Part shown: positions 8,195-17,077 of the stretch, piece after piece | How positions within the stretch are numbered: position 1 is the first letter of the stretch | How the letters are laid out: each line of letters starts with the position of its first letter | Source of the DNA: Metallumcola ferriviriculae | Lineage (GTDB): Bacteria; Bacillota; JADQBR01 | Assembly (NCBI RefSeq): GCF_035573695.1 | Contig: NZ_CP121694.1 | Coordinates: forward strand, 3,014,501 to 3,078,500 | DNA length: 64,000 nt | Direction: 5' to 3' | Made by a program: the position numbers and the translations under genes | Notes under the pieces: model-generated | What the model was told of the DNA's origin: nothing | Database searches by the model: none | The model's input: the letters and a program-made list of their open reading frames with translations, nothing else

Positions 8195-8426
8195 GTAGGT
8201 CATCCCGATTATAGTTGATTTTACCCTCAATACCCAAGTCAAAACCTTGTTCCATCAGGGCTAATTGCCTGCTCTTGGCAGTTTGAAATGCCTCGTCTTT
8301 ACGTACAGTTTCTTCTAGGGCCTTTACCAAAAGCGCAGAAACCGAAGTCCGTTTATCCACAGCAAGATGCTTTATCTTTTGTAGAATCTCTTTAGGAACT
8401 GATAAAGTGACATTCTGACGTTCCAT
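8184..8426 (-). CDS. ribbon-helix-helix antitoxin (VapB-type)
   Basis: An 80-residue protein with an N-terminal ribbon-helix-helix DNA-binding motif (NVTLSVPKEILQKIKHLAVDKRTSVSALLVKALEE) and a charged C-terminal tail that should wrap the toxin. The ribosome binding site GGAGGTG precedes the ATG at 8426. It precedes and overlaps the PIN toxin gene. It likely represses the operon with the toxin as corepressor, as in related systems. Confidence 0.8.
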   Translation of the reverse strand: MERQNVTLSVPKEILQKIKHLAVDKRTSVSALLVKALEETVRKDEAFQTAKSRQLALMEQGFDLGIEGKINYNRDDLHER

Positions 8427-8540
8427 AAATACACCTCCACGTAAATAAGTATAGCACGTATTTCCGTGACAATCAATGAGCGCCGGTTTTGTTCCTGAAT
8501 ATGCTCAAACTTTAGACTCAGTAGTCGATGTTTCGAAAAT

Positions 8541-8576
8541 CTTGATAAAGTCTTTTTAACAAATATGCCGTATAGT
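8541..8576. repeat. third fragment of the LytTR regulator gene
   Basis: 36 bp matching 93-128 with a single mismatch (the 3' coding end of the response regulator). It is isolated between the toxin-antitoxin pair and the GNAT gene, with no regulator frame around it. Confidence 0.7.
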
Positions 8577-8584
8577 AAACAAAA

Positions 8585-8604
8585 CGCCCGGCATTAACCG
8601 GACG
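8585..8604 (-). terminator. intrinsic terminator of the GNAT gene
   Basis: On the minus strand CGTCCGG pairs with CCGGGCG (one G-T pair), followed by TTTTG, 25 bp downstream of the stop at 8629. Confidence 0.55.
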
Positions 8605-8628
8605 CTCAGATTTTATGGTACTATTCGT

Positions 8629-9081
8629 TTATATTTCCTTAATCACCGCATGCTCATCGCAATCAGGAAACTTAGGGCAATTAATACATTCCTTCCACAC
8701 CTTGTGCGGCAAATCCTTATTGGAAATCTCCGTATAACCACATTTAGCAAAAAAACCCGGCTGGTAGGTCAATGCGAACACCTTTGGTATCCTTAAATCC
8801 TTAGCTTGTTTTTCAAGTTCCTGAACCAGTTTGCGGCCGACTCCCTGTTTGACAAAATCCGGAGCAATGGCCAATGAGCGAATCTCTCCTAAGTCCGCCC
8901 AAAGGATATGCAATCCGCCCACTCCCACCACTTGTCCCTGATGCTCTACCACCGTATAATCACGTAGCGACTCATAGAACATACTGCGGGACCGGGCCAA
9001 CATCAATCTTTCCTCTGCATATTTATTAATAATACCATGCATATATTCTACATCATCCATAACTGCTTTTCTTATAATCAT
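8629..9081 (-). CDS. GNAT N-acetyltransferase, ArgA-like short form
   Basis: A GNAT fold of about 150 residues. The acetyl-CoA loop is seen as RSLAIAPDFVKQGVGRKLV, and the C-terminal half has the ALTYQPGFFAKCGY segment. A Cys-rich tail (KECINCPKFPDCDEHAV) is characteristic of the short Firmicute proteins often annotated as amino-acid or glutamate N-acetyltransferases. I chose the ATG at 9081 (MIIRKAV), with GGAGG 11 bp upstream. The longer frame from 9105 starts with an unsupported TTG. Substrate not determined from sequence. Monocistronic between a terminator and the TsaD paralogue. Confidence 0.8.
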   Translation of the reverse strand: MIIRKAVMDDVEYMHGIINKYAEERLMLARSRSMFYESLRDYTVVEHQGQVVGVGGLHILWADLGEIRSLAIAPDFVKQGVGRKLVQELEKQAKDLRIPKVFALTYQPGFFAKCGYTEISNKDLPHKVWKECINCPKFPDCDEHAVIKEI

Positions 9082-9156
9082 TGGTATAACAGCCTCCGCT
9101 CCCAAATTTCGATATTGGTAATTATAACACCGCCTTGCATAATATACAATAGTTAA

Positions 9157-10119
9157 TCATTTGAGAGATATGTTCGAATAATACTGCTTCAAACCCAGCA
9201 AAGCAACCCCTACCGCATTATCGGTACTGTAGTCAGGCTTGGCAAAAACCAGAGACGCACCCACGGCAGGATGGTGCAGCCTCTTCATTAATCTTTTCCT
9301 AATGTAACCGTTGGCTGCAACCCCGCCGGCCAGCAGCACCTCCTTTATGCCTTCTTTTTCTATAGCTCGGCGCAGCACCTTTTCTAACGTGGTGGCAATG
9401 CACTGTTCTACCGACCTAGCCACATCCGCTGCCGGGGCTCCCTGGGCTATTAAACGCTGGGCCTGGCTTTCCGGGCCGGAAAAACTAAATTCATAACCTT
9501 TTACCGCTGTGGCAAGGCCCAATCTTTTTACCGATTGCCGTGCCAGTGTTTCCAGTGCCGCTCCGGCAGGAAAACCAAAACCCAAGGCCACACCAATCCG
9601 GTCGACAAACTGTCCCGCATGAAGATCGATGGTGCCGCCCAAAAGTTTAATGGCATATCCATCTGGATTGCCGCTGACCAACAGCAGCTCCGAAGTACCG
9701 CCGGACAAATGCACTGCTAAAAATTGGCGCGGTATTTGCGTATCCGTCGACCAAAGAGCCGCTTCTAAATGGCCTTCCTGGTGGGTAGCAGCTATAAAGG
9801 GAACGTCTAAGGCAGAAGCCAAGATCTTCCCCTGACCCTGACTAACGGTAAAGACCGGCATATAGGATCCTTTGGTAGGCCGAGGTGCGGTACTAGCAGT
9901 AATCATTGCTATTTTTTCAGCACCTACACTGTTAAAGACATTCTCCAATATGATAGGTAAATTCTGCACATGCTGAAAAACCGCCTGGGATTGCTGTAAG
10001 CCCCTTTCGCCCGGGGGAACAGCTAATAACCGGCGGTCTTCAAATATCAGTTTTCTATTTCGGTCAACCACTGCGACCGATGTAGTATAGCAGCTGGTAT
10101 CTATCCCCAAAGAGTACAT
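9157..10119 (-). CDS. Kae1/TsaD-like ASKHA protein (TsaD paralogue)
   Basis: 320 residues of the Kae1/TsaD (OSGEP) superfamily. The N-terminal ATPase motif is GIDTSCYTTSVAVVD, a metal-binding segment is ATHQEGHLEAAL, and the C-terminal phosphate loop is VLLAGGVAANGYIRKRL. It is shorter and more diverged than genuine TsaD, and fits the paralogue that many Firmicutes carry near nusB. Whether it modifies tRNA is unknown. It is transcribed just downstream of nusB (37 bp) and probably in the same operon. Confidence 0.8.
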   Translation of the reverse strand: MYSLGIDTSCYTTSVAVVDRNRKLIFEDRRLLAVPPGERGLQQSQAVFQHVQNLPIILENVFNSVGAEKIAMITASTAPRPTKGSYMPVFTVSQGQGKILASALDVPFIAATHQEGHLEAALWSTDTQIPRQFLAVHLSGGTSELLLVSGNPDGYAIKLLGGTIDLHAGQFVDRIGVALGFGFPAGAALETLARQSVKRLGLATAVKGYEFSFSGPESQAQRLIAQGAPAADVARSVEQCIATTLEKVLRRAIEKEGIKEVLLAGGVAANGYIRKRLMKRLHHPAVGASLVFAKPDYSTDNAVGVALLGLKQYYSNISLK

Positions 10120-10155
10120 AAGCTCTCCTTAATTAAATTCTTCAAAATAATCATA

Positions 10156-10566
10156 TTAAGTAATAACCAGCTCATTTTTTCGTATGGCATCCAGCAGCCC
10201 ATTGATAAATTTAGCAGAATCTTCATTGCTAAAGGCCTTGGCCAACTCAATTGCTTCATTAATGGTGACTGTGTGCGGCACTTCTTCCACATACTTCATC
10301 TCATAAATGGCCATACGTAGAATGCTCCTATCAACATTAGCCAATCTATCAACGCCCCACTGGACAGCATACCTGACTATGTATTCATCGCATTCTTTCA
10401 AATGTTCTACAGTGCCGGTCACTAACTGACGGGTAAATTGGGCATCTGTTTGCTCCAATACTGACTGTTCCAAGACATAGTCCACTGCTCTCTCAACTTT
10501 AGCGTTGACCAGGTCAATCTGAAATAATGCTTGCAGCGCCTTCTCTCTTGATATTCTCCGGCTCAT
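10156..10566 (-). CDS. nusB: transcription antitermination factor NusB
   Basis: 136 residues, the usual NusB length. It begins MSRRISREKALQALFQIDL and has the conserved helices VDRLANVDRSILRMAIYEM and VTINEAIELAKAF near the C-terminus. NusB binds boxA RNA with NusE/S10 and supports antitermination of rRNA operons. It follows the Asp23/AmaP/DUF2273 cluster, a common clostridial arrangement. Confidence 0.95.
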   Translation of the reverse strand: MSRRISREKALQALFQIDLVNAKVERAVDYVLEQSVLEQTDAQFTRQLVTGTVEHLKECDEYIVRYAVQWGVDRLANVDRSILRMAIYEMKYVEEVPHTVTINEAIELAKAFSNEDSAKFINGLLDAIRKNELVIT

Positions 10567-10609
10567 TGACTACCCCTCTAACTATATTGTCTATGAAATA
10601 TAAGTGCTA

Positions 10610-10825
10610 TTATTTTAGTATTCTCTCCAGAATTTCACGAAAACTTTCATTTTCATCCATTCTCTTGCCAATCAGATAGCCAATAACGATACAGATGCTG
10701 ATAAAAAGGGTCTGCCAAAAGCCTACTAGTGCGGTCAACAAACCAAAGGTCAGGCCAATTATTATACCCAGAAATTTACCTCGATGATTGTTCCACAGTT
10801 CCGCGATTATCTCGTACCAGTCCAT
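10610..10825 (-). CDS. DUF2273 small membrane protein
   Basis: 71 residues with two predicted membrane segments (about residues 16-32 and 34-50) separated by a tight turn, and a charged C-terminus ending ILERILK. This is the typical small DUF2273 protein encoded with amaP and asp23 in Firmicutes. Its role in the envelope is not known; position suggests it works with the Asp23-AmaP membrane complex. Start is the ATG at 10825 after GGGGAGGAT. Confidence 0.8.
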   Translation of the reverse strand: MDWYEIIAELWNNHRGKFLGIIIGLTFGLLTALVGFWQTLFISICIVIGYLIGKRMDENESFREILERILK

Positions 10826-10842
10826 CCTTTTATCCTCCCCTG

Positions 10843-11382
10843 TTACTCAACTCTGACTTTACCCTCATGGCTGACATTTTGCACAACCACCTTGATTTCC
10901 GCTACATCTAAGCCGGCCGCTTCCTGCAAGTAGTCCTTGACCTGCTGCTGCAGCTGCTCACTTACCTTAGGGATGCTTTGGTCAGGCAGGAGGATTGCCT
11001 GAATTAGAACTGTTACGCCGTCACTACCGGGCCGAACCCGGGGGTTTATCTCCTTAACGCCGGCAATCTTTCGTGACGCCCGATGCACCAAATTTTCCAA
11101 TGCAGTGATGCTGAGACGCACTTCACCAAATTGAGTATGATGGCTTACAGCCGCAGGTACCGTCCGCCGTCGCTGGAAGTTTGAAAAAAACAAATTGAGG
11201 CCGACCAATAACAGTAAAGCTGCCGTAATACCAATAATCCAGCGGCTTTGTAGGTGATTAAAATAAATCTCCATATAATTAATCGGGGTTGTCCAGCCGG
11301 CAGCCATCATCAGTGCCAGCAGCGATAGCGCCACCAGCACCAAAGAGTATACCGCCAGCAGAACCCGGTCAAAAAGTTTCAT
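10843..11382 (-). CDS. amaP: Asp23 membrane anchor AmaP
   Basis: 179 residues. Two N-terminal membrane segments (about residues 6-30 and 47-66) form a hairpin, followed by a cytoplasmic domain (ITALENLVHRASRKIAGVKEINPRV...) related to the Asp23 fold. AmaP anchors Asp23 at the membrane in staphylococci. It lies 14 bp after asp23 and 17 bp before the DUF2273 gene, so the three form one operon ahead of nusB. Confidence 0.85.
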   Translation of the reverse strand: MKLFDRVLLAVYSLVLVALSLLALMMAAGWTTPINYMEIYFNHLQSRWIIGITAALLLLVGLNLFFSNFQRRRTVPAAVSHHTQFGEVRLSITALENLVHRASRKIAGVKEINPRVRPGSDGVTVLIQAILLPDQSIPKVSEQLQQQVKDYLQEAAGLDVAEIKVVVQNVSHEGKVRVE

Positions 11383-11396
11383 AGGCCAGTTCCTCC

Positions 11397-11807
11397 TTAT
11401 TTAACCCGCTGCTGCAGCTCTTCCTCATCCGCTTTACGCTCGGGCTCAGGGAAAGCTACCCCCTGAACATGCACATTTATTTCTACTACATTTAAGCCGG
11501 TCATACTGTCGATAGCCTGCTTTACATTCTCCTGAATTTTCAGGGCGACATCGGGAATTCGGATGCCAAACTTAACAATGAGGTAAATATCAATTGCCGC
11601 TTCTTTCTCTCCTACTTCCACTTTAACACCCTTAGAAAGGTTCTTCCTTCCTAAAATTTCAGCAATACCGCCAACTACGCCGCCGCTCATACCAGCCACG
11701 CCGTCGACTTCTGTCGCTGCCAAACCGGCAATTATCGCTACAACCTCGTCTGCTATACGAATTGAACCATTCTCGGTAACTTTATCCATTCCATTTGTCT
11801 CTGCCAT
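11397..11807 (-). CDS. Asp23/Gls24 family envelope stress protein
   Basis: About 136 residues of the Asp23/Gls24 family: GSIRIADEVVAIIAGLAATEVDGVAGM near the start, followed by VGEKEAAIDIYLIVKFG and the C-terminal VVEINVHVQGV strand. The ATG at 11807 sits 8 bp after GGAGG, so the upstream in-frame MEVCK is probably not translated. It is a membrane-associated envelope homeostasis protein in characterised species. First gene of the asp23-amaP-DUF2273 cluster, downstream of the spoIIIA operon. Confidence 0.9.
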   Translation of the reverse strand: MAETNGMDKVTENGSIRIADEVVAIIAGLAATEVDGVAGMSGGVVGGIAEILGRKNLSKGVKVEVGEKEAAIDIYLIVKFGIRIPDVALKIQENVKQAIDSMTGLNVVEINVHVQGVAFPEPERKADEEELQQRVK

Positions 11808-11894
11808 TTTACACACCTCCATATTTCATGACCTTCTTCTATATTATACCAAAAGGGCGGAAATTAAACAATTCAAAAGGAAAATCAGAAACAA

Positions 11895-12515
11895 TTAGTC
11901 CTTTTTGGGGATAACCACGATATCCTTAATATCATGCCCGGTTGAACGACTCACTACATCTGCAATTTTAGTAACATCCTCTTGCGATAGTTGGGTATTC
12001 TTCACAATCACCGTTACTCCCGATGGTTGGATAAAGAGCACCGCATCCTCATAACCCTTGGCAGTAATCAGGTGCTCCAACTGCAATTCCTTTTCCATAC
12101 GCCGGGTGATTTCCAACAACACGGCTTGAGCCTCTTGACGGGTTTCCGCCACGGAGCTTGGATTTTGGATAATATCTTTGAGAAGTTCTATCTGCTGACT
12201 GCGTACCCGGTCTCTTTCCAGCCGATATTCTACGAAGAAATCCTTATCCCCCTGAGCAAGCTTATCTACTTGTTCCAGCAGTTCATAGTTTTCATCTAAT
12301 GGAGCAACCTTTGCATTGGCATCAGCACCGCCGATATTGTCATTCATATCACCGGGGACCATGCCGGTGTTTACTGGAACCTCATTCCGGTTGAGAAGAG
12401 AAGAGGCCAGTTTAAATCCCCCACTCACCGCCATTAAGGCAATTACCAGTACAATAAACCCCATCACTATCCATAAACTTTTCTTTCTATTCAATACCAA
12501 ATTGATTTTTGCCAT
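11895..12515 (-). CDS. spoIIIAH: stage III sporulation protein AH
   Basis: About 206 residues with one N-terminal membrane anchor (residues 14-35) and an extracytoplasmic ring-building domain at the C-terminus (ITAKGYEDAVLFIQPSGVTVIVKN...). SpoIIIAH sits in the mother-cell outer forespore membrane and pairs with SpoIIQ to form the feeding-tube channel. The ATG at 12515 follows AGGTGA; an in-frame GTG at 12524 is less likely. Last gene of the eight-gene operon. Confidence 0.92.
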   Translation of the reverse strand: MAKINLVLNRKKSLWIVMGFIVLVIALMAVSGGFKLASSLLNRNEVPVNTGMVPGDMNDNIGGADANAKVAPLDENYELLEQVDKLAQGDKDFFVEYRLERDRVRSQQIELLKDIIQNPSSVAETRQEAQAVLLEITRRMEKELQLEHLITAKGYEDAVLFIQPSGVTVIVKNTQLSQEDVTKIADVVSRSTGHDIKDIVVIPKKD

Positions 12516-12524
12516 AATAATCAC

Positions 12525-13091
12525 CTACTTTCTTGGTAATACCGTTACCTGGTGGGCAGGAACACCCATTAAAGTCTGCACAGCTCTGCTCATTAATGCC
12601 TTCAAGTAAGGATTTGCCGCCCCTTCAGCGACTACCAGCACACCCTGTACTTCCGGCTTTGTTTCCTTAATTACTACCGGCTTTGCTCCGGCTGAACGGT
12701 TTGCCATCACCATCTGACTTTGTTCGGTAACCTCCGTAGTTACCCGTGCTCCTCCCTGCTGGTCCTGCTCTTCAATTGTGCGCTCACTGGTATTTAAATC
12801 TTGGGCGTAGCTATATTCTGGCCCGGCCGCCAAAAACAGGGTTACCTTTACTTCACCGGCACCTTGTATCTGAGCTAAAATCTCTTCCAGTCTGCTTTCC
12901 ATCTGTTTTTCCATCTCAGCAATTCCCGAGGAAACAGTGATAGGCTGGGAGGATACTCCCTCGGTGAGTTGAGGGATTTCCGCCGTAGTGCCTCCCGTTT
13001 TTACCATACCATTAAGCGACATAAAGACTATCCCAGCCAGCAGCACTACGGCCGCCATAATTAATTTATCCTTACCCAGTTTTTCCTTCAT
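12525..13091 (-). CDS. spoIIIAG: stage III sporulation protein AG
   Basis: About 188 residues. A short cytoplasmic N-terminus and one membrane segment (about residues 9-26) lead to an extracytoplasmic domain with the family hallmark GAGEVKVTLFLAAG and EVQGVLVVAEGAANPYLKALMSRAVQTL. SpoIIIAG forms a large ring in the mother cell-forespore channel. The start ATG at 13091 lies 8 bp after GGAGG and overlaps the 3' end of spoIIIAF by 20 bp, so the genes are translationally coupled. Confidence 0.93.
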   Translation of the reverse strand: MKEKLGKDKLIMAAVVLLAGIVFMSLNGMVKTGGTTAEIPQLTEGVSSQPITVSSGIAEMEKQMESRLEEILAQIQGAGEVKVTLFLAAGPEYSYAQDLNTSERTIEEQDQQGGARVTTEVTEQSQMVMANRSAGAKPVVIKETKPEVQGVLVVAEGAANPYLKALMSRAVQTLMGVPAHQVTVLPRK

Positions 13092-13746
13092 CAACATCAC
13101 CTCCAATCGCTTTACCAGTAATTACCGTAACCACCACACTATCAGGCTGCAATCCGTAAAAATTGGAAACCACTTCCCGCACCTGTTTCTTGATTGCCAT
13201 TCTTTCATCCATCCCCAGGATTGCTGTAGAAGATGGTTGATGTTGGGCTGTCTCATCATCGATATTGACCCGTACAGGGTCCACCATATCCTCTTTCTTA
13301 GTGGACTGACCTACAGATACTACCATGGTAACCTGCCTAATAGAGCCATAATAGGCCTTTTCTCGTTTCTCAACCTGGACGTCTACCTGCACCCCCTTTA
13401 CCCCAGGCACCAATCTGGCCAAGGAGACTATCTGTCTCTCCATACGACTTTTATAATCATGCCAGGCGGCGTTTTCAGCAACACCGGCAAGCTCCTCCCC
13501 ATGTTGGAAAATGCTTTCCATCTGAGCCTGACCGCTTCTTTCATACTGCCAAGCAGTTACTTCAAAAGACTGCGCCAGGTTTAAAAAGGTCAATATCGGA
13601 TTTAGTACGGAAATGATGATAAATAAGCCAACAATCAGTTTTAGGTAACGATCCATCTTCTGCCCCGGCATCAATAAATCAATGAATGAAGCAATCAATA
13701 CCACCAACGACACATTTCGCACCAAGTCACGCAGCATATCCATCAT
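13072..13746 (-). CDS. spoIIIAF: stage III sporulation protein AF
   Basis: About 224 residues with two N-terminal membrane helices (residues 10-28 and 35-53) and a C-terminal soluble domain related to the SpoIIIAF ring-building fold (ERMAIKKQVREVVSNFYGLQPDSVVV). Part of the SpoIIIA complex. The start is either ATG 13746 or GTG 13752; both follow GAGGTAGG closely and I prefer the ATG by spacing. Confidence 0.9.
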   Translation of the reverse strand: MMDMLRDLVRNVSLVVLIASFIDLLMPGQKMDRYLKLIVGLFIIISVLNPILTFLNLAQSFEVTAWQYERSGQAQMESIFQHGEELAGVAENAAWHDYKSRMERQIVSLARLVPGVKGVQVDVQVEKREKAYYGSIRQVTMVVSVGQSTKKEDMVDPVRVNIDDETAQHQPSSTAILGMDERMAIKKQVREVVSNFYGLQPDSVVVTVITGKAIGGDVDEGKTG

Positions 13747-13752
13747 CGTCAC

Positions 13753-14919
13753 CTACCTCATCATTACAGTCACATTGCCAATGCCTACGATAAAACTAAT
13801 GGCAAGGAAAAATGCCAAACCCACGCTGGCAACGGCAGCAAACACCATTAAAAGCATATTTCCTAAGCTATCTAAAACCTCAGCAATTTGGTTATCACCA
13901 AAAGGTTGCGCCAAGGCACCCACAAGGCGGTAAATCAGTACCAAAGACAAGATTTTTATCATTGGGTAGATTGCCATGGCAATAATTAATAGAAGCCCCA
14001 TAATTCCTACCGCGTTCTTTAATAGCAGCGATGTACCCACTAAAGCCTCGGCCGCATCGGCCATCATCCCCCCCACCACCGGTACAAAAGCACCGGTGAC
14101 AAATTTGGCAGTTCGCAGAGTGACGCTGTCCGCCACTGCACCGGCTACCCCTTGAAGCGCCATGAAGCCGGTAAAGGCAGTAAGTAATAGCCCAATAAGT
14201 ATCTTACATGTGTCCTTAAACAGATTTGCAAGTCCATCAACTTTAAAGCGCTCTGATATCTGGCTGACTAAAGTTAGAATAGCCGCGAACAGGACCAATG
14301 GCAGCACAAGATTATTCATCACATTGCTGATTATTCCAACAGCCACTAATACCAGTGGGTGCATTACCGAAGCAGATATCAGCCCGCCCATTGCTGCTAA
14401 AAGACTAAGCAGTACCGGCAATATCGCGTGGAGAAAATCTACCATCTGCTGTATTGCGTCACGGGCGGTACCGATGGCAGCTGTAAATGACGATAAGGCA
14501 ATAGTAATCAGCACCAAATACGCCACCATATATGCCGCCCTGCCACTTCCTGCCGAGCCGAAGGCATCCTGAAGGTTATTAAGCAGAGCACATAAAAGAG
14601 TCAACACTAAAAGCTGCGTCAGTAAATAGGAATGCGCTAAAAACTCGGAAAACAAATAACGAACCAACCCGGAAAGAAACTTGCCAAAGCTTAAGTCAAG
14701 CTTGCCCCTGCGCATATCCTGCACTAACTGTCGCACACTCAGCTGGGGTATGAAACGTTCCATCTCGCCGTCAACCTGGTCCACGAACTGCTGAATGTCT
14801 GTTAAATTTAATTTATCTATCTGCTCTTCAACTACCCGGTCAACCGTAGTATCGGCCATCCCGGCCGGGACAAAGAGCAACAACAACAGTAAAGCTAGGG
14901 AAACCGCTCTTATCCACAT
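13753..14919 (-). CDS. spoIIIAE: stage III sporulation protein AE
   Basis: About 388 residues. An N-terminal signal sequence (MWIRAVSLALLLLLLFVPAGMA) is followed by an extracytoplasmic helical stretch and six to seven membrane segments in the C-terminal two thirds. SpoIIIAE is the polytopic membrane component of the channel. The ATG at 14919 is 9 bp after AAGGTG; the GTG at 14931 has poorer spacing. It directly abuts spoIIIAF. Confidence 0.93.
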   Translation of the reverse strand: MWIRAVSLALLLLLLFVPAGMADTTVDRVVEEQIDKLNLTDIQQFVDQVDGEMERFIPQLSVRQLVQDMRRGKLDLSFGKFLSGLVRYLFSEFLAHSYLLTQLLVLTLLCALLNNLQDAFGSAGSGRAAYMVAYLVLITIALSSFTAAIGTARDAIQQMVDFLHAILPVLLSLLAAMGGLISASVMHPLVLVAVGIISNVMNNLVLPLVLFAAILTLVSQISERFKVDGLANLFKDTCKILIGLLLTAFTGFMALQGVAGAVADSVTLRTAKFVTGAFVPVVGGMMADAAEALVGTSLLLKNAVGIMGLLLIIAMAIYPMIKILSLVLIYRLVGALAQPFGDNQIAEVLDSLGNMLLMVFAAVASVGLAFFLAISFIVGIGNVTVMMR

Positions 14920-14932
14920 TAAATCAACCACC

Positions 14933-15322
14933 TTATGGAAGCAATTTGATCACCGTTTCAACTATAGCCGCCAATATGGGCAGAGCCAGCACCAAGACAA
15001 GAATTTTTCCGGCAAATTCCACCTTTTGAGCAATAGCGCTTTCGCCGGCATCCCGGCATACTTGAGCACCAAATTCGGCAATATAGGCGATACCGATAAC
15101 TTTTAAAATTGTGCCTAGGTAAAATTGATTTACATTGGCTCGAAGGAACAGTTCCTGGACGATGTCCAGTATGTTGGCGATTTTGCCCAGCAGCAAAAGG
15201 AAAACCACCGCACCAAACACAACCCTAATTAGTGCTCCAAGGTGCGCTCCATCCAGCTGCTTTACCAGTACAATAAGCACCACCGTGATTAACCCGAAAC
15301 CTACTATTTGGAATATTTCCAT
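14933..15322 (-). CDS. spoIIIAD: stage III sporulation protein AD
   Basis: 129 residues, mostly hydrophobic with four membrane segments. The GIAYIAEFGAQVCRDAGESAIAQKVEFAGKILVL segment is typical of SpoIIIAD. It belongs to the forespore channel complex and lies 10 bp after spoIIIAC. Confidence 0.93.
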   Translation of the reverse strand: MEIFQIVGFGLITVVLIVLVKQLDGAHLGALIRVVFGAVVFLLLLGKIANILDIVQELFLRANVNQFYLGTILKVIGIAYIAEFGAQVCRDAGESAIAQKVEFAGKILVLVLALPILAAIVETVIKLLP

Positions 15323-15332
15323 GGGGACACCT

Positions 15333-15533
15333 CTAATAAAGCTGGAATACCGACTTGACCTCGCGGAATAAATCAGCGATTACCGGCAGAACCCAAAGTA
15401 CTGCCACAGCAAGACCGGCCAACAATGTCAAATAGGCTATTTCATCCCGTTCCGACTGCTTTAAATATTTAAACAGGATGGACATTACTATTCCCAACGC
15501 CGCTAATTGAAAAATCAGGTTTACATCTGCCAT
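15333..15533 (-). CDS. spoIIIAC: stage III sporulation protein AC
   Basis: 66 residues with two membrane helices (LIFQLAALGIVMSILF; LTLLAGLAVAVLWVLPVI), the expected size and pattern of SpoIIIAC. Located between spoIIIAB and spoIIIAD with short spacers. Confidence 0.93.
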   Translation of the reverse strand: MADVNLIFQLAALGIVMSILFKYLKQSERDEIAYLTLLAGLAVAVLWVLPVIADLFREVKSVFQLY

Positions 15534-15548
15534 TGCTCATCCTCCTTG

Positions 15549-16070
15549 TTAAACAAATACTAGTACCAAGGCAAGCCCTACTAGCACGCCCATGGTCTTA
15601 TAAAGCCGTTCATACTTAAGCCGTTCCTCCGCAGCTTCCCTTTCCTGATAGGCCAGCTGCTGTTGAGCTAGCTGCAAACTCTTTAACTGCTCATCCCGCC
15701 CCCCGGAGCTTAAGCCACTGCCAAACCGTTCTAGTATTTCGCAGTCCGCTTCCAGCAAATCCAGACGTCCTTTTATGACGGTGAGCGCCTCATTCCACGC
15801 CTCAGCCGCGGTCAATCCCTTTCCCGCCTCCAGACCATATTCAAACTGGGTAAACAGTTCCGTTACCGGAGGCCTTGCCACAGCTTTGAGGCGAGGAAGT
15901 ACTTCCAGCATCGGTGTTGCAGTAAAGCCAATCTCCGACTGCATCAGCTGCAAAGCCGAAATCAACTGACGAAGCTGTCCCACCCGCCTGACATAGCGGC
16001 CGCCATAGGAAAATCCCACTAACGAACAGCTGCCAAGCACCATCAGAGCACCAAACGTCTTAATTATCAC
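15549..16070 (-). CDS. spoIIIAB: stage III sporulation protein AB
   Basis: 173 residues with membrane segments at both ends (about residues 5-24 and 155-172) and a long cytoplasmic helical domain (LRQLISALQLMQSEIGFTATPMLEVL), which resembles the type II secretion GspF fold as reported for SpoIIIAB. Overlaps spoIIIAA by 4 bp. Confidence 0.93.
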   Translation of the reverse strand: MIIKTFGALMVLGSCSLVGFSYGGRYVRRVGQLRQLISALQLMQSEIGFTATPMLEVLPRLKAVARPPVTELFTQFEYGLEAGKGLTAAEAWNEALTVIKGRLDLLEADCEILERFGSGLSSGGRDEQLKSLQLAQQQLAYQEREAAEERLKYERLYKTMGVLVGLALVLVFV

Positions 16071-17077
16071 AAAATACCACCCCTTAACCGTAGAGGTGCA
16101 GTATTTAACTTTTTGCCACTACCGTCAAGCACCTGCTCCACCGTACCCACGCCTTGGGAACGGCTTAATATCAGATAGCGTTCAAAGATACGCTGGCTTA
16201 TCAACGGTTCTACCTGGGGCCTTCTTTTTACTTCAGCCAAGTCACTTCCATGCACGGTAGTGATGATTTTCACTCCGGCATTTCGCATTTCTAGTACCGC
16301 AGCAACATCTTCCTGGCGACCAAGCTCATCCGCAGCTACAACCTGAGGCGACATGGACCTTACCAATAAAACCATGCCCTGGGCTTTGGGGCAGCGGTCC
16401 AATACATCCACCCTTGAACCCAAATCCAATTGTGGTACCCCCCGGTGGCAGCCCGCAATTTCAGACCGTTCATCCACTATCCCTACCTGGATTCCCCCTG
16501 TACCGCTCAAATGACGCACTATATCCCGCAATAAAGTGGTCTTGCCGCACTGGGGCGGGGAAATTATCAGCGTATTATTTGGCAAACCGGTGTTTGTTAA
16601 TATATATGAAAGCACCCGCTGCGCGCAGCCGGTTACCTGTCTGGCCAAGCGAACATTTACCGCCGAGATGTGAGTTATGGTTTTTAGTTGGCTCTTTTCC
16701 ATTACTGCCTGTCCGGCAAAACCCAGACGATGCCCGCCCGGGACAGTAACAAAGCCGCTTCTGAGCTCTTCCTCTAAACTGTACATCGCTCCACCGCTTA
16801 CTTGGTTTAACAATACCTGCACATCACGCCGGGTACAGTGGTAGGCCTCAGCCTGGTTTCTGGTGGGACCACGTTCGCTAAGACACCACTCCCCTTCGGC
16901 GCTTCGCACTATCACCGGTTGGCCTATTCGCAAACGTATTTCCTCCACCGTAGCCTGGGTATCGCCGGGCAAATTAGTCAAATAATCCTTTATCGGTGCA
17001 CCAAAGAGCAGCACCAGCTTTTCCGGTATCCCATCCATATGTTGTTGTACCTTAAGCTTTTTCATGGGTCTGGACAA
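16067..17077 (-). CDS. spoIIIAA: stage III sporulation protein AA, secretion-type ATPase
   Basis: 336 residues. P-loop SPPQCGKTTLLRD, Walker-B-like segment MVLLVRSMSPQVVAADELG, and the VKIITTVHG sensor motif, as in secretion ATPases. SpoIIIAA is the presumed motor of the SpoIIIA complex in the mother cell. The start is a TTG at 17077 placed 7 bp after GGAGG. First gene of the operon; a sigma-E promoter is expected upstream but I could not define it. Confidence 0.93.
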   Translation of the reverse strand: MSRPMKKLKVQQHMDGIPEKLVLLFGAPIKDYLTNLPGDTQATVEEIRLRIGQPVIVRSAEGEWCLSERGPTRNQAEAYHCTRRDVQVLLNQVSGGAMYSLEEELRSGFVTVPGGHRLGFAGQAVMEKSQLKTITHISAVNVRLARQVTGCAQRVLSYILTNTGLPNNTLIISPPQCGKTTLLRDIVRHLSGTGGIQVGIVDERSEIAGCHRGVPQLDLGSRVDVLDRCPKAQGMVLLVRSMSPQVVAADELGRQEDVAAVLEMRNAGVKIITTVHGSDLAEVKRRPQVEPLISQRIFERYLILSRSQGVGTVEQVLDGSGKKLNTAPLRLRGGIL

